DNA from: DATNBU01 sp964476185
Lineage (GTDB): Bacteria > Desulfobacterota > Binatia > UBA1149 > CAITLU01
DNA length: 64,000 nt
Direction of reading: 5' to 3'
NCBI GenBank assembly: GCA_964476185.1
Contig: CAYYZO010000004.1
Coordinates: forward strand, 31,147 to 95,146
The position numbers were made by a program, and so were the translations under genes. This document shows, in pieces, positions 1-8,032 of this stretch (positions within the stretch are counted from its first letter, which is position 1; the number at the start of each line of letters is the position of its first letter). The notes beneath the pieces were generated by a model. The model was not told where the DNA came from. It searched no databases and was given only the letters and a program-made list of their open reading frames with translations.

Positions 1-978
1 GCCGCGCTGTGGCTCAAGGACGACGGGCCGTCGAGTCCGTTCTACGGCGGCAACAAGGTTCGCAAGCTGGAGTTGCTCCTCGCGTCCGCGCGCGCGGCCG
101 GAGCGAAGAAGGTGCTCACGTTCGGGTACGCCGGGTCGAACCACGCGACGGCGACGGCCGTGCACGCCTCCCGGCTCGGCCTTCGCAGCATCTCGATCCT
201 GCTGCCGCAGCACAACGCCGCCTATCTTCGCAGGAACCTGCTCGTCAGCCACGCCGTCGGCGCCGAGCTGCACGAGCACCCCTCCGTGTCCGCCCTCGTC
301 GCGGGGACGGCGCTCACGATGCTGAAACATCGGCTTCGCGACGGCCGGTTCCCGGTGGTGGTCCCGCCGGGCGGATCCTCCCCGCTCGGCACGGTCGGGT
401 TCGTCAACGCGGCCTTCGAACTCGCCGAGCAGGTCGACGCAGGGCTGCTGCCGCTGCCGGAGCGCATCTACGTGGCCGCGGGCAGCCTCGGGACGGTCGT
501 CGGCCTCGGCCTCGGGTTGGCGGCGCTCGGCCTGACCATCCCGATCCACGGCGTGCGCGTCGTGGAGGAGCGCTACGTGAATCCTTCGCGGCTCGAGGCG
601 TTGTGGCGAAGGACGCTGGCGCTGCTGCGTTCGGCGGCGCCGGGCTTCCCGGACGTCTCCGGTGCGGTGGAACGCATCGTGCTGCGCGGCGAGTTCTTCG
701 GTGGCGAGTACGCCCTGCCGACGCCCGAGTCCGCGGATGCGCGACGACTGGCCGTCAAGCTCGACGGCCTCGACCTCGACGGGACGTATACGGCGAAGAC
801 GCTGGCGTGCGTGCTCGCCGACGCCCGCGCCGCTCGTCTCCCGTCCGGCCCGGTGCTGTTCTGGAACACCGCGAACTCGAGCGACCTCTCGGAACTCGCC
901 GGCGACGTCGAGCCGGCCGACCTGCCCCGCCGCCTGCGTCGCTATTTCGAGGAAGACGAGACGTTCACGGGCGATTGA
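1..978 (+). CDS. D-cysteine desulfhydrase / ACC deaminase-like PLP enzyme (5' end cut by window)
   Basis: The reading frame is open from base 1 and stops at 976-978, so the N-terminus lies outside the window. Near the visible start is GGNKVRKLE; its first Lys (codon at 55-57) is the expected Schiff-base lysine of the tryptophan-synthase-beta-like fold. The next conserved block, GSNHATATAV, fits the cofactor/substrate loop of D-cysteine desulfhydrase and 1-aminocyclopropane-1-carboxylate deaminase. A Gly-rich segment, VAAGSLGTVVGLGLG, resembles the phosphate-binding loop. Known members release ammonia and pyruvate or 2-ketobutyrate from small amino acids in the cytoplasm. The exact substrate cannot be read from this sequence. 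It converges with the next gene 15 bp away. Confidence 0.8.
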   Translation, partial: AALWLKDDGPSSPFYGGNKVRKLELLLASARAAGAKKVLTFGYAGSNHATATAVHASRLGLRSISILLPQHNAAYLRRNLLVSHAVGAELHEHPSVSALVAGTALTMLKHRLRDGRFPVVVPPGGSSPLGTVGFVNAAFELAEQVDAGLLPLPERIYVAAGSLGTVVGLGLGLAALGLTIPIHGVRVVEERYVNPSRLEALWRRTLALLRSAAPGFPDVSGAVERIVLRGEFFGGEYALPTPESADARRLAVKLDGLDLDGTYTAKTLACVLADARAARLPSGPVLFWNTANSSDLSELAGDVEPADLPRRLRRYFEEDETFTGD

Positions 979-993
979 GCCGCCGGCGGACCG

Positions 994-1650
994 TCATCCT
1001 TTCGGCTCCCTGTGCTCGAAGTCCATCGCGAGCGAGACGGCGCTGTCGAGCGCGGCCTTCGTGAACGAAAGCACCTGCTCGAACGATTCGTCGCTGAGGT
1101 CGCGCGCCTCGTCGTTGCCGCGCAGGAGGTTCACGAACAGCCTTTCGCGCTCGATCTGCAGCGGGAGGCGTCCGGCTCCCCAGTCCTCGAGGAACTTCGC
1201 GACGGCCGGGTTGCTGGTGCGCGTGAGCTTGAGGATCGCCGGCAGTGGATCGTTGCGCGCGACGATCGCCGCGAGCCGCAGCACGAGGTCGAACGACAGC
1301 GTCTGCGTCCCGGCCTCGACGGCCTCGAGGTACGAGGAGTCGCGCAGCTCGAGCGCACGGGAGAGGTCGGCGACGGTGAGGCCGGCCAGTTCGCGAAGCT
1401 CGCGAACGTAGTTGCCGGCCTCGCGCGCGAGCTTGCCGGGATGGGCCGGCCCCGCGAGCAGCGGCTTCAGGCCGAGCGGGTCGCCGGTCACGTTCAGGAA
1501 GAACTGGATCGCGCTGCCGGCCGCGTCTCCCGTCATCGCGGCGAGGCCCGATAGCATCGTCAGCTCCCCGGAGGCCTGCGGGTCGGGCTTCCTGCGCCGC
1601 GGCGGTCGACGACGCGGCTTCGCTCTCGGCTTCGGCTCGGGCTTCGGCAT
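994..1650 (-). CDS. XRE-family helix-turn-helix protein
   Basis: The protein has 218 residues. A very basic Pro/Arg/Lys N-terminus (residues 1-22) precedes a helical region and an XRE/Cro-type HTH at about residues 82-135 (YVRELRELAGLTVADLSRAL and the following recognition helix region). The C-terminal 80 residues are helical and unrecognised. The start at 1650 was chosen because the frame further upstream overlaps the patatin gene. With this start the gap to the patatin stop is 16 bp, so the two genes are probably co-transcribed. The target is unknown. A lipid-metabolism regulator is possible from context only. Confidence 0.65.
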   Translation of the reverse strand: MPKPEPKPRAKPRRRPPRRRKPDPQASGELTMLSGLAAMTGDAAGSAIQFFLNVTGDPLGLKPLLAGPAHPGKLAREAGNYVRELRELAGLTVADLSRALELRDSSYLEAVEAGTQTLSFDLVLRLAAIVARNDPLPAILKLTRTSNPAVAKFLEDWGAGRLPLQIERERLFVNLLRGNDEARDLSDESFEQVLSFTKAALDSAVSLAMDFEHREPKG

Positions 1651-1666
1651 GACGGCGGCCAACGTC

Positions 1667-2644
1667 TCAGATTGCGCGCGGCCTTGCCAGCGCGGACGAG
1701 AACAGGCGTCGCAGCCTGCTCGAGTGCTGCCGGCGGGCGTTCTCGATCGCCTCGACCAGGCCGGGAAGCGCACGGCGCGCGACCTCGCGGCCGGCCTCGA
1801 TCGCCTCGGCCGAACGCATCAACTCGAAGATGCCGATGTTCTCCGAACGCGGCGAGACGAACGCGTCCGGAGGACAGTCGCGAAGCCGTGCTGCCGCGAT
1901 GTGCGACTGGACGACCGCGCTGCCCTTCGCGAGCACGTCGAGCATCCCGGGCTCGCTGGCGGCCGAGGCGGAGTCGGGTGATGCGTTCGTTCCGCTCGCG
2001 CCGGGATTCGGCGATTCGTCCCCCTGGCAGGAAGGCGCGGGGCCGAGCTCGTGCGCGAGCAGCGTGGACTGCGCACCCCCTTCGAGCACCCTGCGCAGGC
2101 GCAGGATGCTGATGGCGACGACGAAGTCCGCCCCGAGCGCGCGCGCGACGCTGACGGGGATCGGGTTGACGAGGCCGCCGTCCACGAGCACGCGGGTGCC
2201 GATCGTGCGCGGACGGAAGACGCCGGGGATCGCGATGCTCGCGCGGACGGCGTCGCGCACGGGCCCCTCGGCGATCACGACCTCTTCGCCGGTGTCGAGG
2301 TCGGTGGCGACGGCCGCGAACGGGATCGGGAGGTCCTCGATGTCGGTGCCGAGCACCGGCGCGAGCAGGTCGAGCGCGCGGCGTCCGTCGATCAGGCCGC
2401 CGCGGCCCCAGGTCGGGTCGAACAGCGTGAAGACCCGCCCGCGGGTGAGCGAGGTCATCACCGTGTGGAACTCGTCGAGGCGCCCGGCCGCGTACGCCGC
2501 GCCGACGATCGCACCGGCGCTGGTGCCCGCGACGCAGTCGAAACGGATGCCGGCGGCCGCGAACTCCTCGAGCACGCCGCCGTAGGAGAGCGCCGCGGCG
2601 CCTCCTCCTCCGAGAGCCACTCCGATGCGGAAAGGGGACTTCAT
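1667..2644 (-). CDS. patatin-like phospholipase (RssA/YchK type)
   Basis: The 325-residue protein opens with the oxyanion loop LGGGGAAALSYGG. The GXSXG nucleophile is GTSAG with Ser42, and the catalytic Asp lies in LVDGG (Asp155), giving the Ser-Asp dyad of bacterial patatins. Known members hydrolyse acyl esters of phospholipids or act as small esterases. No signal peptide is seen, so it is probably cytoplasmic or peripheral at the inner membrane. The C-terminal third (residues about 210-325) is variable, ends in an Arg-rich tail and is not conserved in the family as I know it. It is first in a two-gene unit with the XRE protein. Confidence 0.85.
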   Translation of the reverse strand: MKSPFRIGVALGGGGAAALSYGGVLEEFAAAGIRFDCVAGTSAGAIVGAAYAAGRLDEFHTVMTSLTRGRVFTLFDPTWGRGGLIDGRRALDLLAPVLGTDIEDLPIPFAAVATDLDTGEEVVIAEGPVRDAVRASIAIPGVFRPRTIGTRVLVDGGLVNPIPVSVARALGADFVVAISILRLRRVLEGGAQSTLLAHELGPAPSCQGDESPNPGASGTNASPDSASAASEPGMLDVLAKGSAVVQSHIAAARLRDCPPDAFVSPRSENIGIFELMRSAEAIEAGREVARRALPGLVEAIENARRQHSSRLRRLFSSALARPRAI

Positions 2645-2748
2645 CGAAACCGATGGTGTTCAGAAACGCCGGGGGGCGGCAACCCGGTTTCGCGCCGGCG
2701 CCGCGCGAAACCGTCGCCGTCGGCGGCGGCTTCGCGCGGGCGAGTCGC

Positions 2749-3183
2749 TCACTGGATCGGGATCTTCTTCGCGCCGACCTTCTCCGGCGCTTTCATCGTG
2801 ACCTCGAGCACGCCGTCCTTGCAGCCGGCCCTGATGCTGTCGGTGTCCACGTCCCAGGGAAGCTGCACGGTGCGTTCGAACGCGCCGTACGAGACTTCGC
2901 GGTAGACACGGCCGCCCTTGTCTTCCTCGGTGCGGCTCTTGCGTTCTCCGCGGATCGTCAGGCGGTCGCCCTCGACCTGGATGTCGAGGTCGGCGGGGTC
3001 GATGCCCGGGACATCGACGCGGACGACGAGTTCGCCGTTGCGCAGGAACGACTCCAGCGGGGGAACCCAGCGGCCGGTGCTGACGCCCGGCAGCCAGTCG
3101 TTGCCGAAAAAGCGACCGATCAGGTCGTCGAACTCGCGATGCAGCGGCGAAAGGTCGGGAGTTCGGGTCGTCAAAGCTCTCAT
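2749..3183 (-). CDS. Hsp20 / alpha-crystallin small heat shock protein
   Basis: The protein has 144 residues. A variable N-terminal arm (residues 1-40) is followed by the alpha-crystallin domain, with GELVVRVDVPGIDPADLDI near its start and the signature AGCKDGVLEVTM near its end. A C-terminal IPIQ resembles the I-X-I/V anchor used in oligomerisation. It is an ATP-independent holdase of the cytoplasm. The start at 3183 is preceded by GGAGG at good spacing, which is better supported than a longer start 16 codons upstream. I found no clear CIRCE or ROSE element upstream. Confidence 0.9.
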   Translation of the reverse strand: MRALTTRTPDLSPLHREFDDLIGRFFGNDWLPGVSTGRWVPPLESFLRNGELVVRVDVPGIDPADLDIQVEGDRLTIRGERKSRTEEDKGGRVYREVSYGAFERTVQLPWDVDTDSIRAGCKDGVLEVTMKAPEKVGAKKIPIQ

Positions 3184-3541
3184 GACGTAAGCCTCCGTTT
3201 CTCGAGTGGTTTGGCCGGGCGCTCCACGCACGGCGTCGTTGCCCGACGCATGCGCCGCGCGCTGTTCGCGCGTGCTCCGGAGGCCGGCGGCAGGCTGGAA
3301 ATAATCACCGAGGGTGGATGCGCAAGGGGCGGCGAGGCCTCCGGAGGAATGTTCACGGGCATCGCCTCGCGACGGGCGGCTTGCGCGAGGACTGCCGCCG
3401 GGCCGACCGCCGGATCCTCCGGGGGGATGGCGTTCGTCTTTCCTGCCCGGGCCGGCAGCGAACCGTTCCGCTCAGCCGCGCCCTCCGCTTAAGCTGGGTT
3501 CGCCGCCGTGGGGTCGTCGACCGTGCGGTGATGGAACGGAG
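3184..3541. other. intergenic region between divergent hsp20 and kinase genes
   Basis: These 358 bp separate two divergent genes and must carry both promoters. I see the GGAGG ribosome site of hsp20 at its left end and GGAACGGAG before the kinase at its right end. No convincing coding frame, hairpin or repeat is visible otherwise. Confidence 0.5.
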
Positions 3542-5215
3542 ATGGCGAAGCGGACCAGTCGGGAACCGGGAGAGGACACGCAGCAGCCGGAGCTGGACCG
3601 CGCTCGATCCCTTCTCGAGCGCGCCGGGTTTCGCGTGCTCTCGCCCGACGAGGATCGCGCCGAACAGCGGCGCCGGGACAGGCAGCAGCGCCGCCTTCGC
3701 GACATCTTCGAGACGGTCTTCCAGTATTCGTCGCTGCTCGACATCGACGGGACACTGCTGCAGAGCAACCGCAACGTCCTCGACGCGAGCGGCGTCGCCA
3801 CCGAGGATGTCTACGGCAAGCCGTTCTGGGAGGCCCCGTGGTGGACCCGCGTGCCGGGAAGCCGCGACGTGATTCGCCAACAGTTCGAGCGCGCGATGAC
3901 CGGGCAGCAGGCGCGGTTTCGCTGCAAGGCCTCGGCCGCCGGCGACCGCATGATCGAGTTCGACATGTCGCTGCGCCCGGTGCGCGGGGAGGACGGGGAC
4001 ATCGTCCTCGTCCTCGCCGAAGGCAGCGAGGTGGTCGATCCCGCGGGAGCCGTGGAGGCCCTGCTCGAGAGCGAGGCGCGATTCCGCGCCGCGATGCAGT
4101 CGTCCGCGATCGGCATGGCGCTGGTGCGGCCGGATGGCCGCTGGATGGACGTCAATCCGGCGCTTTGCGCGATCACGGGGTACTCGCGCGAGGAACTCGT
4201 GTCGCGCTACGTGCAGTCCCTCACGCACCCGGACGACCTTCCGGCCGAGTTCGCCGCTCGCGACCGCCTGCTGGCCGGTGAGATCGACTCGTTCCAGAGC
4301 GAGAAGCGATACATCCACAAGCGCGGACACGCGGTCTGGGTCCAGCTCGCGGTGGCCGCCGTGCGCAATCGGCGGGGAGAGGTCCTGTACCTGGTTTCGC
4401 AGGTCCAGGACATCACGCAGCGCAAGGCCGCGGCCGACGAGCTCGAGGCCCACGTCCGGCAGCGAACGAGGGACCTGACCGAGGCGAACGCGGAACTCGA
4501 GGCGTTCTCGTTCACGGTGTCTCACGACCTGCGCTCGCCGCTGCGGATCATCAACGGCTACATCACGCTGTTGCGGGAGGAGCTTCGCGCCGGGTTCGGT
4601 GACGATCCAGGCGCCGCACAGGGCGTGCTGGGGATGCTCGAGCAGGTCAACGCCGCCACGCGCAACATGTCCCTGCTGATCGACGAGCTGCTGGCGTTCT
4701 CGCGGACGGGGCGCGCTGAGCTTCGTCGTGAGCCCGTCGCGCTGGACGAACTCGTCGCCGAAGTCGTCGAACAGACGCTGAAGGCGTCGCACGTCGACCA
4801 TCCCCCGCGGTGGGAGGTCGGTCCCCTGCCGAAAGTGGAGGCCGACCGGGCCATGCTTCGTCAGGTGCTGGCCAACCTGCTCGACAACGCGATCAAGTAC
4901 AGCTCGACGAGGGCCGAGCCCGTCGTTTCCATCCACGAGGTGCCAGGACCGGAAGACGAGATCGTCGTGGAGGTGCGCGACAACGGCGTCGGGTTCGACA
5001 TGCGTCACGCCGGCCGGCTCTTCGGGGTCTTCCAGCGCCTGCACCGTGCCGACGAGTTCGCGGGGGTCGGGATCGGCCTCGCGACGGCCAAGCGCGTCGT
5101 CCTCCGTCACGGCGGCCGCATCTGGGCGGACTCGCGACCGGGCGCGGGGTCGAGCTTCTTCTTCTCCCTTCCGCGCCGGTGGCCGAACGCCGCGGAAGCA
5201 GCGGGAGGGGAATGA
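3542..5215 (+). CDS. PAS-domain sensor histidine kinase (orphan)
   Basis: The protein has 557 residues and no transmembrane segment or signal peptide, so it is a soluble sensor. A basic N-terminus leads to PAS domain 1 (about 50-160), then PAS 2 with a PAC motif (about 175-292). A coiled coil is followed by HisKA with the H-box FTVSHDLRSP (His328). The HATPase domain (about 430-550) shows NLLDNAIKYS (N box), DNGVGFD (G1) and GIGLATAKRVV (G2). The architecture matches phytochrome-like and PAS kinases that signal through a separate response regulator. No receiver or regulator gene is adjacent, so its partner lies elsewhere. The ATG at 3542 has GGAACGGAG directly upstream. Confidence 0.9.
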   Translation: MAKRTSREPGEDTQQPELDRARSLLERAGFRVLSPDEDRAEQRRRDRQQRRLRDIFETVFQYSSLLDIDGTLLQSNRNVLDASGVATEDVYGKPFWEAPWWTRVPGSRDVIRQQFERAMTGQQARFRCKASAAGDRMIEFDMSLRPVRGEDGDIVLVLAEGSEVVDPAGAVEALLESEARFRAAMQSSAIGMALVRPDGRWMDVNPALCAITGYSREELVSRYVQSLTHPDDLPAEFAARDRLLAGEIDSFQSEKRYIHKRGHAVWVQLAVAAVRNRRGEVLYLVSQVQDITQRKAAADELEAHVRQRTRDLTEANAELEAFSFTVSHDLRSPLRIINGYITLLREELRAGFGDDPGAAQGVLGMLEQVNAATRNMSLLIDELLAFSRTGRAELRREPVALDELVAEVVEQTLKASHVDHPPRWEVGPLPKVEADRAMLRQVLANLLDNAIKYSSTRAEPVVSIHEVPGPEDEIVVEVRDNGVGFDMRHAGRLFGVFQRLHRADEFAGVGIGLATAKRVVLRHGGRIWADSRPGAGSSFFFSLPRRWPNAAEAAGGE

Positions 5216-5297
5216 CCGGGAACCCGGGCCGCCATACGGGCGGACCGGGGCGGGTGTCGGTGCGCCGGCGGTCCGGACTTCGGCGGCTCGAGCCGCC

Positions 5298-6617
5298 TCA
5301 GACCGGCAGTTCCCCCGCCGGCGGCGGGGCCACGCGCGAGACGCAGGTCGCGATCACCAGGTCGCCGGTGACGTTCAGCGTCGTGCGGCACATGTCGAGG
5401 ACGCGGTCGACGCCGAGGATGATGCCGATGCCTTCGGCCGGCACGCCGACGGTGGTCAGCAGCACGGCGATGAGCGGCAACGACCCGCCCGGCACGCCCG
5501 CGGTGCCGACGCCGGCGAGGACGGCCATCAGCACGACGGTGGCCTGCTGGCCGACCGAGAGGTCCACGCCGAAGACCTGCGCGAGGAACAGCACGGTGAT
5601 GCCTTCGTAGAGCGCGGTGCCGTTCTGGTTCGCCGTCGCGCCGACGGTCAGCACGAAGCGGCTGACCTCGCGGTGCAGGCCCAGCTTCTCGTCGGCCACG
5701 CGCAGCGCGGTCGGCAGCGTCGCGTTCGACGACGAAGTGCCGAAGGCCGTCACGATCGCGTCGGAGACGGCCGAGGCCCAGGCGAGCGGGTTCACGCCGC
5801 CGACCAGGCGCAGGACCGGGGCGTAGACAAGGGCCGCGTGCAGGGCGAGCGCGAGCAGCACGGCCGTCACGTAACCCGCGAGCGTCGCGAGGATCTCGAG
5901 GCCGAGCGTTGCCGTCAGCGCGAACACGAGGCCGGCCACGCCGACGGGCGCCAGCTTCATCGCCCAGCCGATCACGACCATCGACACGTCGAAGAGGCCC
6001 TCGAGGACCGCGACGAGCGCGGTCGTGCGCTCCGGCACCGCGGTGATCGCCGCGCCGAACACGAGCGCGAAGACCATCACCGCGAGCATCCCGCCTCCCG
6101 GCGAACTCCCGTCGAGCGCACCGACCATCTCCTGGAAGGGGTTCTTCGGGATCAGGTCGATGAGGATCGTGCGGAAGGATTTCGCGCGACGGCTCTGCTC
6201 GAGCGTCGCGGCCGCCTGGTCGTCGGACGCGAAGCGCTCGCGCAGCTCGACGCGGGTGGCCTCGCTCAGGCGATCGCCCGGCCGCATCGTGTTCGCGATG
6301 CCGATGCCGATCGCGACCGAAGCGCCGGACAGGAACAGCGTCAGGGCCAGGGTCACGATGCCCATGCGTCGTAGTCGCGTCAGGTCGCCGATCTCGACGA
6401 CGCCGAGCACGAGCGCCGAGAACACGAGCGGAAGCACGACCATGAAGATCAGGCGCAGGAAAACCTGCCCGACCGGCTGCGCGACGTTGTCGACGACCCA
6501 GCGCAGGCCCTCGTGGTCGGCGCCGAGCGCGAGGTTGCCGGCGACGCCGAGCGCGCCGCCGATCGCGAGGCCGATCAGGATGCGCCAGTGCAGCGCGAGG
6601 CCACGCTCGTCGCTCAC
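5298..6617 (-). CDS. dicarboxylate/amino acid:cation symporter (SDF/DAACS family)
   Basis: The protein has 439 residues and many hydrophobic segments. It carries the signature loops of the sodium:dicarboxylate symporter fold: a serine-rich re-entrant loop (GTSSSNATLPTALRV), the NQNGTA motif in TM7, the second hairpin (GVPGGSLPL) and the TM8 Asp/Arg region DRVLDMCRTTLNV. Relatives use Na+ or H+ gradients to import C4-dicarboxylates, Glu/Asp or neutral amino acids through the inner membrane. It starts with GTG and overlaps the stop of the upstream SGNH gene by four bases (GTGA), so translation is probably coupled. Substrate is not decided. Confidence 0.9.
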   Translation of the reverse strand: MSDERGLALHWRILIGLAIGGALGVAGNLALGADHEGLRWVVDNVAQPVGQVFLRLIFMVVLPLVFSALVLGVVEIGDLTRLRRMGIVTLALTLFLSGASVAIGIGIANTMRPGDRLSEATRVELRERFASDDQAAATLEQSRRAKSFRTILIDLIPKNPFQEMVGALDGSSPGGGMLAVMVFALVFGAAITAVPERTTALVAVLEGLFDVSMVVIGWAMKLAPVGVAGLVFALTATLGLEILATLAGYVTAVLLALALHAALVYAPVLRLVGGVNPLAWASAVSDAIVTAFGTSSSNATLPTALRVADEKLGLHREVSRFVLTVGATANQNGTALYEGITVLFLAQVFGVDLSVGQQATVVLMAVLAGVGTAGVPGGSLPLIAVLLTTVGVPAEGIGIILGVDRVLDMCRTTLNVTGDLVIATCVSRVAPPPAGELPV

Positions 6618-7942
6618 GGTGCGGCTCCCGGGGTTCCGCCTTCCGCCGCGCCGGCCGGTTCGGCGATGACGCCGGTCGAGCGATGTCCCGAGCCGCCGCT
6701 TCCCGCGGAATGGGCGGGCGCCGTGCCTGCCGGCGGCGCGGCGGGTGCAGCGAGTGCAGCGGCAGCGGGTGCGGCGGGTGCAGCGGGCGCGAGGCCGGCC
6801 ATGCCGTCGTCGCCGAGCGCCGCCAGCGCGTCGGCCACGCGTTCGGCGCCGGCCGGGGACCAGTGCGCGTGGTCGACGTAGAGCGCGAGCGGGGCGAACT
6901 GCGTGCCGCCGCGCAGGCGTTCGGCGGCCGTCACGTCCACGAAGTCCACCGTGCCGAAGCCCTTGGCGCGCGCGAGGTCGACGACGCGCGTGCGCTCGTC
7001 GAGGAAGGTCGGCCAGTCGTAGTGCGAGTGTCCGCGCACGCGCATGACCTCGGGCACCGTGTTGTAGACGAGCGGCTGCACGACCAGCCGGACGCGCGCG
7101 ACGTTCTCGCGGCGCCGGAACCCGTCGAGCCACGCGACGAGCTCGTCGGGGCTCGAGTATCGCCCGCCCTGCTCGAAGTCGTTCTCGCAGAGCACGTAGA
7201 TCACCTCGTCGATGCGACCGCGGTAGCGACCCGCGGCGCGCTCGAGCGCGCAGGTGATGTCGGCGGCGGCCGCGCGCGCGATCCCGAGGTTCACGTAGCG
7301 CCGCGAGGCGTCGCGCCGCTGCAGCACGGACGAGAGCGTCTCGGAGTCGTCGATCGCGAGGCCGTTGGCGACGCTGTCGCCGGCCACGAGCACGATGCGC
7401 CCGGCGTCGACCTCGGGAAGCGTCACGCGCTCGCCGTTCGCGTTGGTCGTGTGCCGCACGATGCGGAACGCATAGCGGTCGAGGAACGCCTGCAGCTCGG
7501 GAGGAAGCGGGCGGTCCGCGTCCACGAAGAAACTCATCTGGTCGAACGGGTTGAACAGGTTCGTGCGCAGGTAGGTGACCTTCTTGCGAAGGTTCGGCTT
7601 CTGCTCGAGGCACTCGCCCTGCTCGGTGTTGACGGAGGCCTCCTCGGTCTTGAGCTCGGAGAACGGCGAATTGCCGAGGCCGACGCCGTTCTCCTTCATG
7701 ACGGGAAGCAGGCGCTCGATGTCGGCGACGCGCACGATCATCTGCGAGGCCGGGTCGCGGGGGTCGGCGGCCTCGGGCGGCGCCGGCCTCGCGAGGTTCG
7801 CGAGGAACGACCGGGCCAGGCTGGTCTCGGCCTGGGAACCCTTGGCGACGATGCGAATGCCTTCGGCGAGGAGCCACGGGACGAGCGTGGCGAAAGCGAC
7901 GGCGACGACGGGAAACCAGGCCCGGAAGCGGGGTGCGGCCAT
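6614..7942 (-). CDS. SGNH/GDSL-type hydrolase-like protein with Ala/Pro-rich tail
   Basis: The protein has 442 residues. An N-terminal hydrophobic segment (about residues 8-27) should anchor it in, or send it across, the inner membrane. After a variable region, block I appears as VLVAGDSVANG and the late DxxH block as VDHAHWSPAG, both typical of SGNH hydrolases. Members deacylate or acylate sugars and lipids in the envelope. The last 80 residues are low complexity (AAPAAPAAAALAAPAAP type), encoded by GC-only short repeats around 6725-6800. It lies in tandem with a polytopic membrane protein upstream and a symporter downstream, so an envelope role is likely. The hydrolase activity is inferred from motifs only. 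Confidence 0.7.
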   Translation of the reverse strand: MAAPRFRAWFPVVAVAFATLVPWLLAEGIRIVAKGSQAETSLARSFLANLARPAPPEAADPRDPASQMIVRVADIERLLPVMKENGVGLGNSPFSELKTEEASVNTEQGECLEQKPNLRKKVTYLRTNLFNPFDQMSFFVDADRPLPPELQAFLDRYAFRIVRHTTNANGERVTLPEVDAGRIVLVAGDSVANGLAIDDSETLSSVLQRRDASRRYVNLGIARAAAADITCALERAAGRYRGRIDEVIYVLCENDFEQGGRYSSPDELVAWLDGFRRRENVARVRLVVQPLVYNTVPEVMRVRGHSHYDWPTFLDERTRVVDLARAKGFGTVDFVDVTAAERLRGGTQFAPLALYVDHAHWSPAGAERVADALAALGDDGMAGLAPAAPAAPAAAALAAPAAPPAGTAPAHSAGSGGSGHRSTGVIAEPAGAAEGGTPGAAP

Positions 7943-7948
7943 CCGCGG

Positions 7949-7954
7949 AGTGTA
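7949..7954 (-). promoter_or_regulatory. candidate -10 hexamer (TACACT) of leaderless SGNH gene
   Basis: The minus strand reads TACACT then six bases then the ATG at 7942. No Shine-Dalgarno sequence is present, so transcription probably starts at or next to the start codon. Confidence 0.4.
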
Positions 7955-8032
7955 CGGGCGCGAGGCTCGCGAGACGAGCGCCGGCCGTGCGTGGACGCGC
8001 CGGCGGACGGCCGGCGCCGGTCGCCGCGGAAG

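Noticed and set aside
5282..5297. 16-bp palindrome GGCGGCTCGAGCCGCC as terminator of converging genes
   Set aside because: It has no loop bases of its own and no T-run. It may help termination, but the sequence alone does not support the call.
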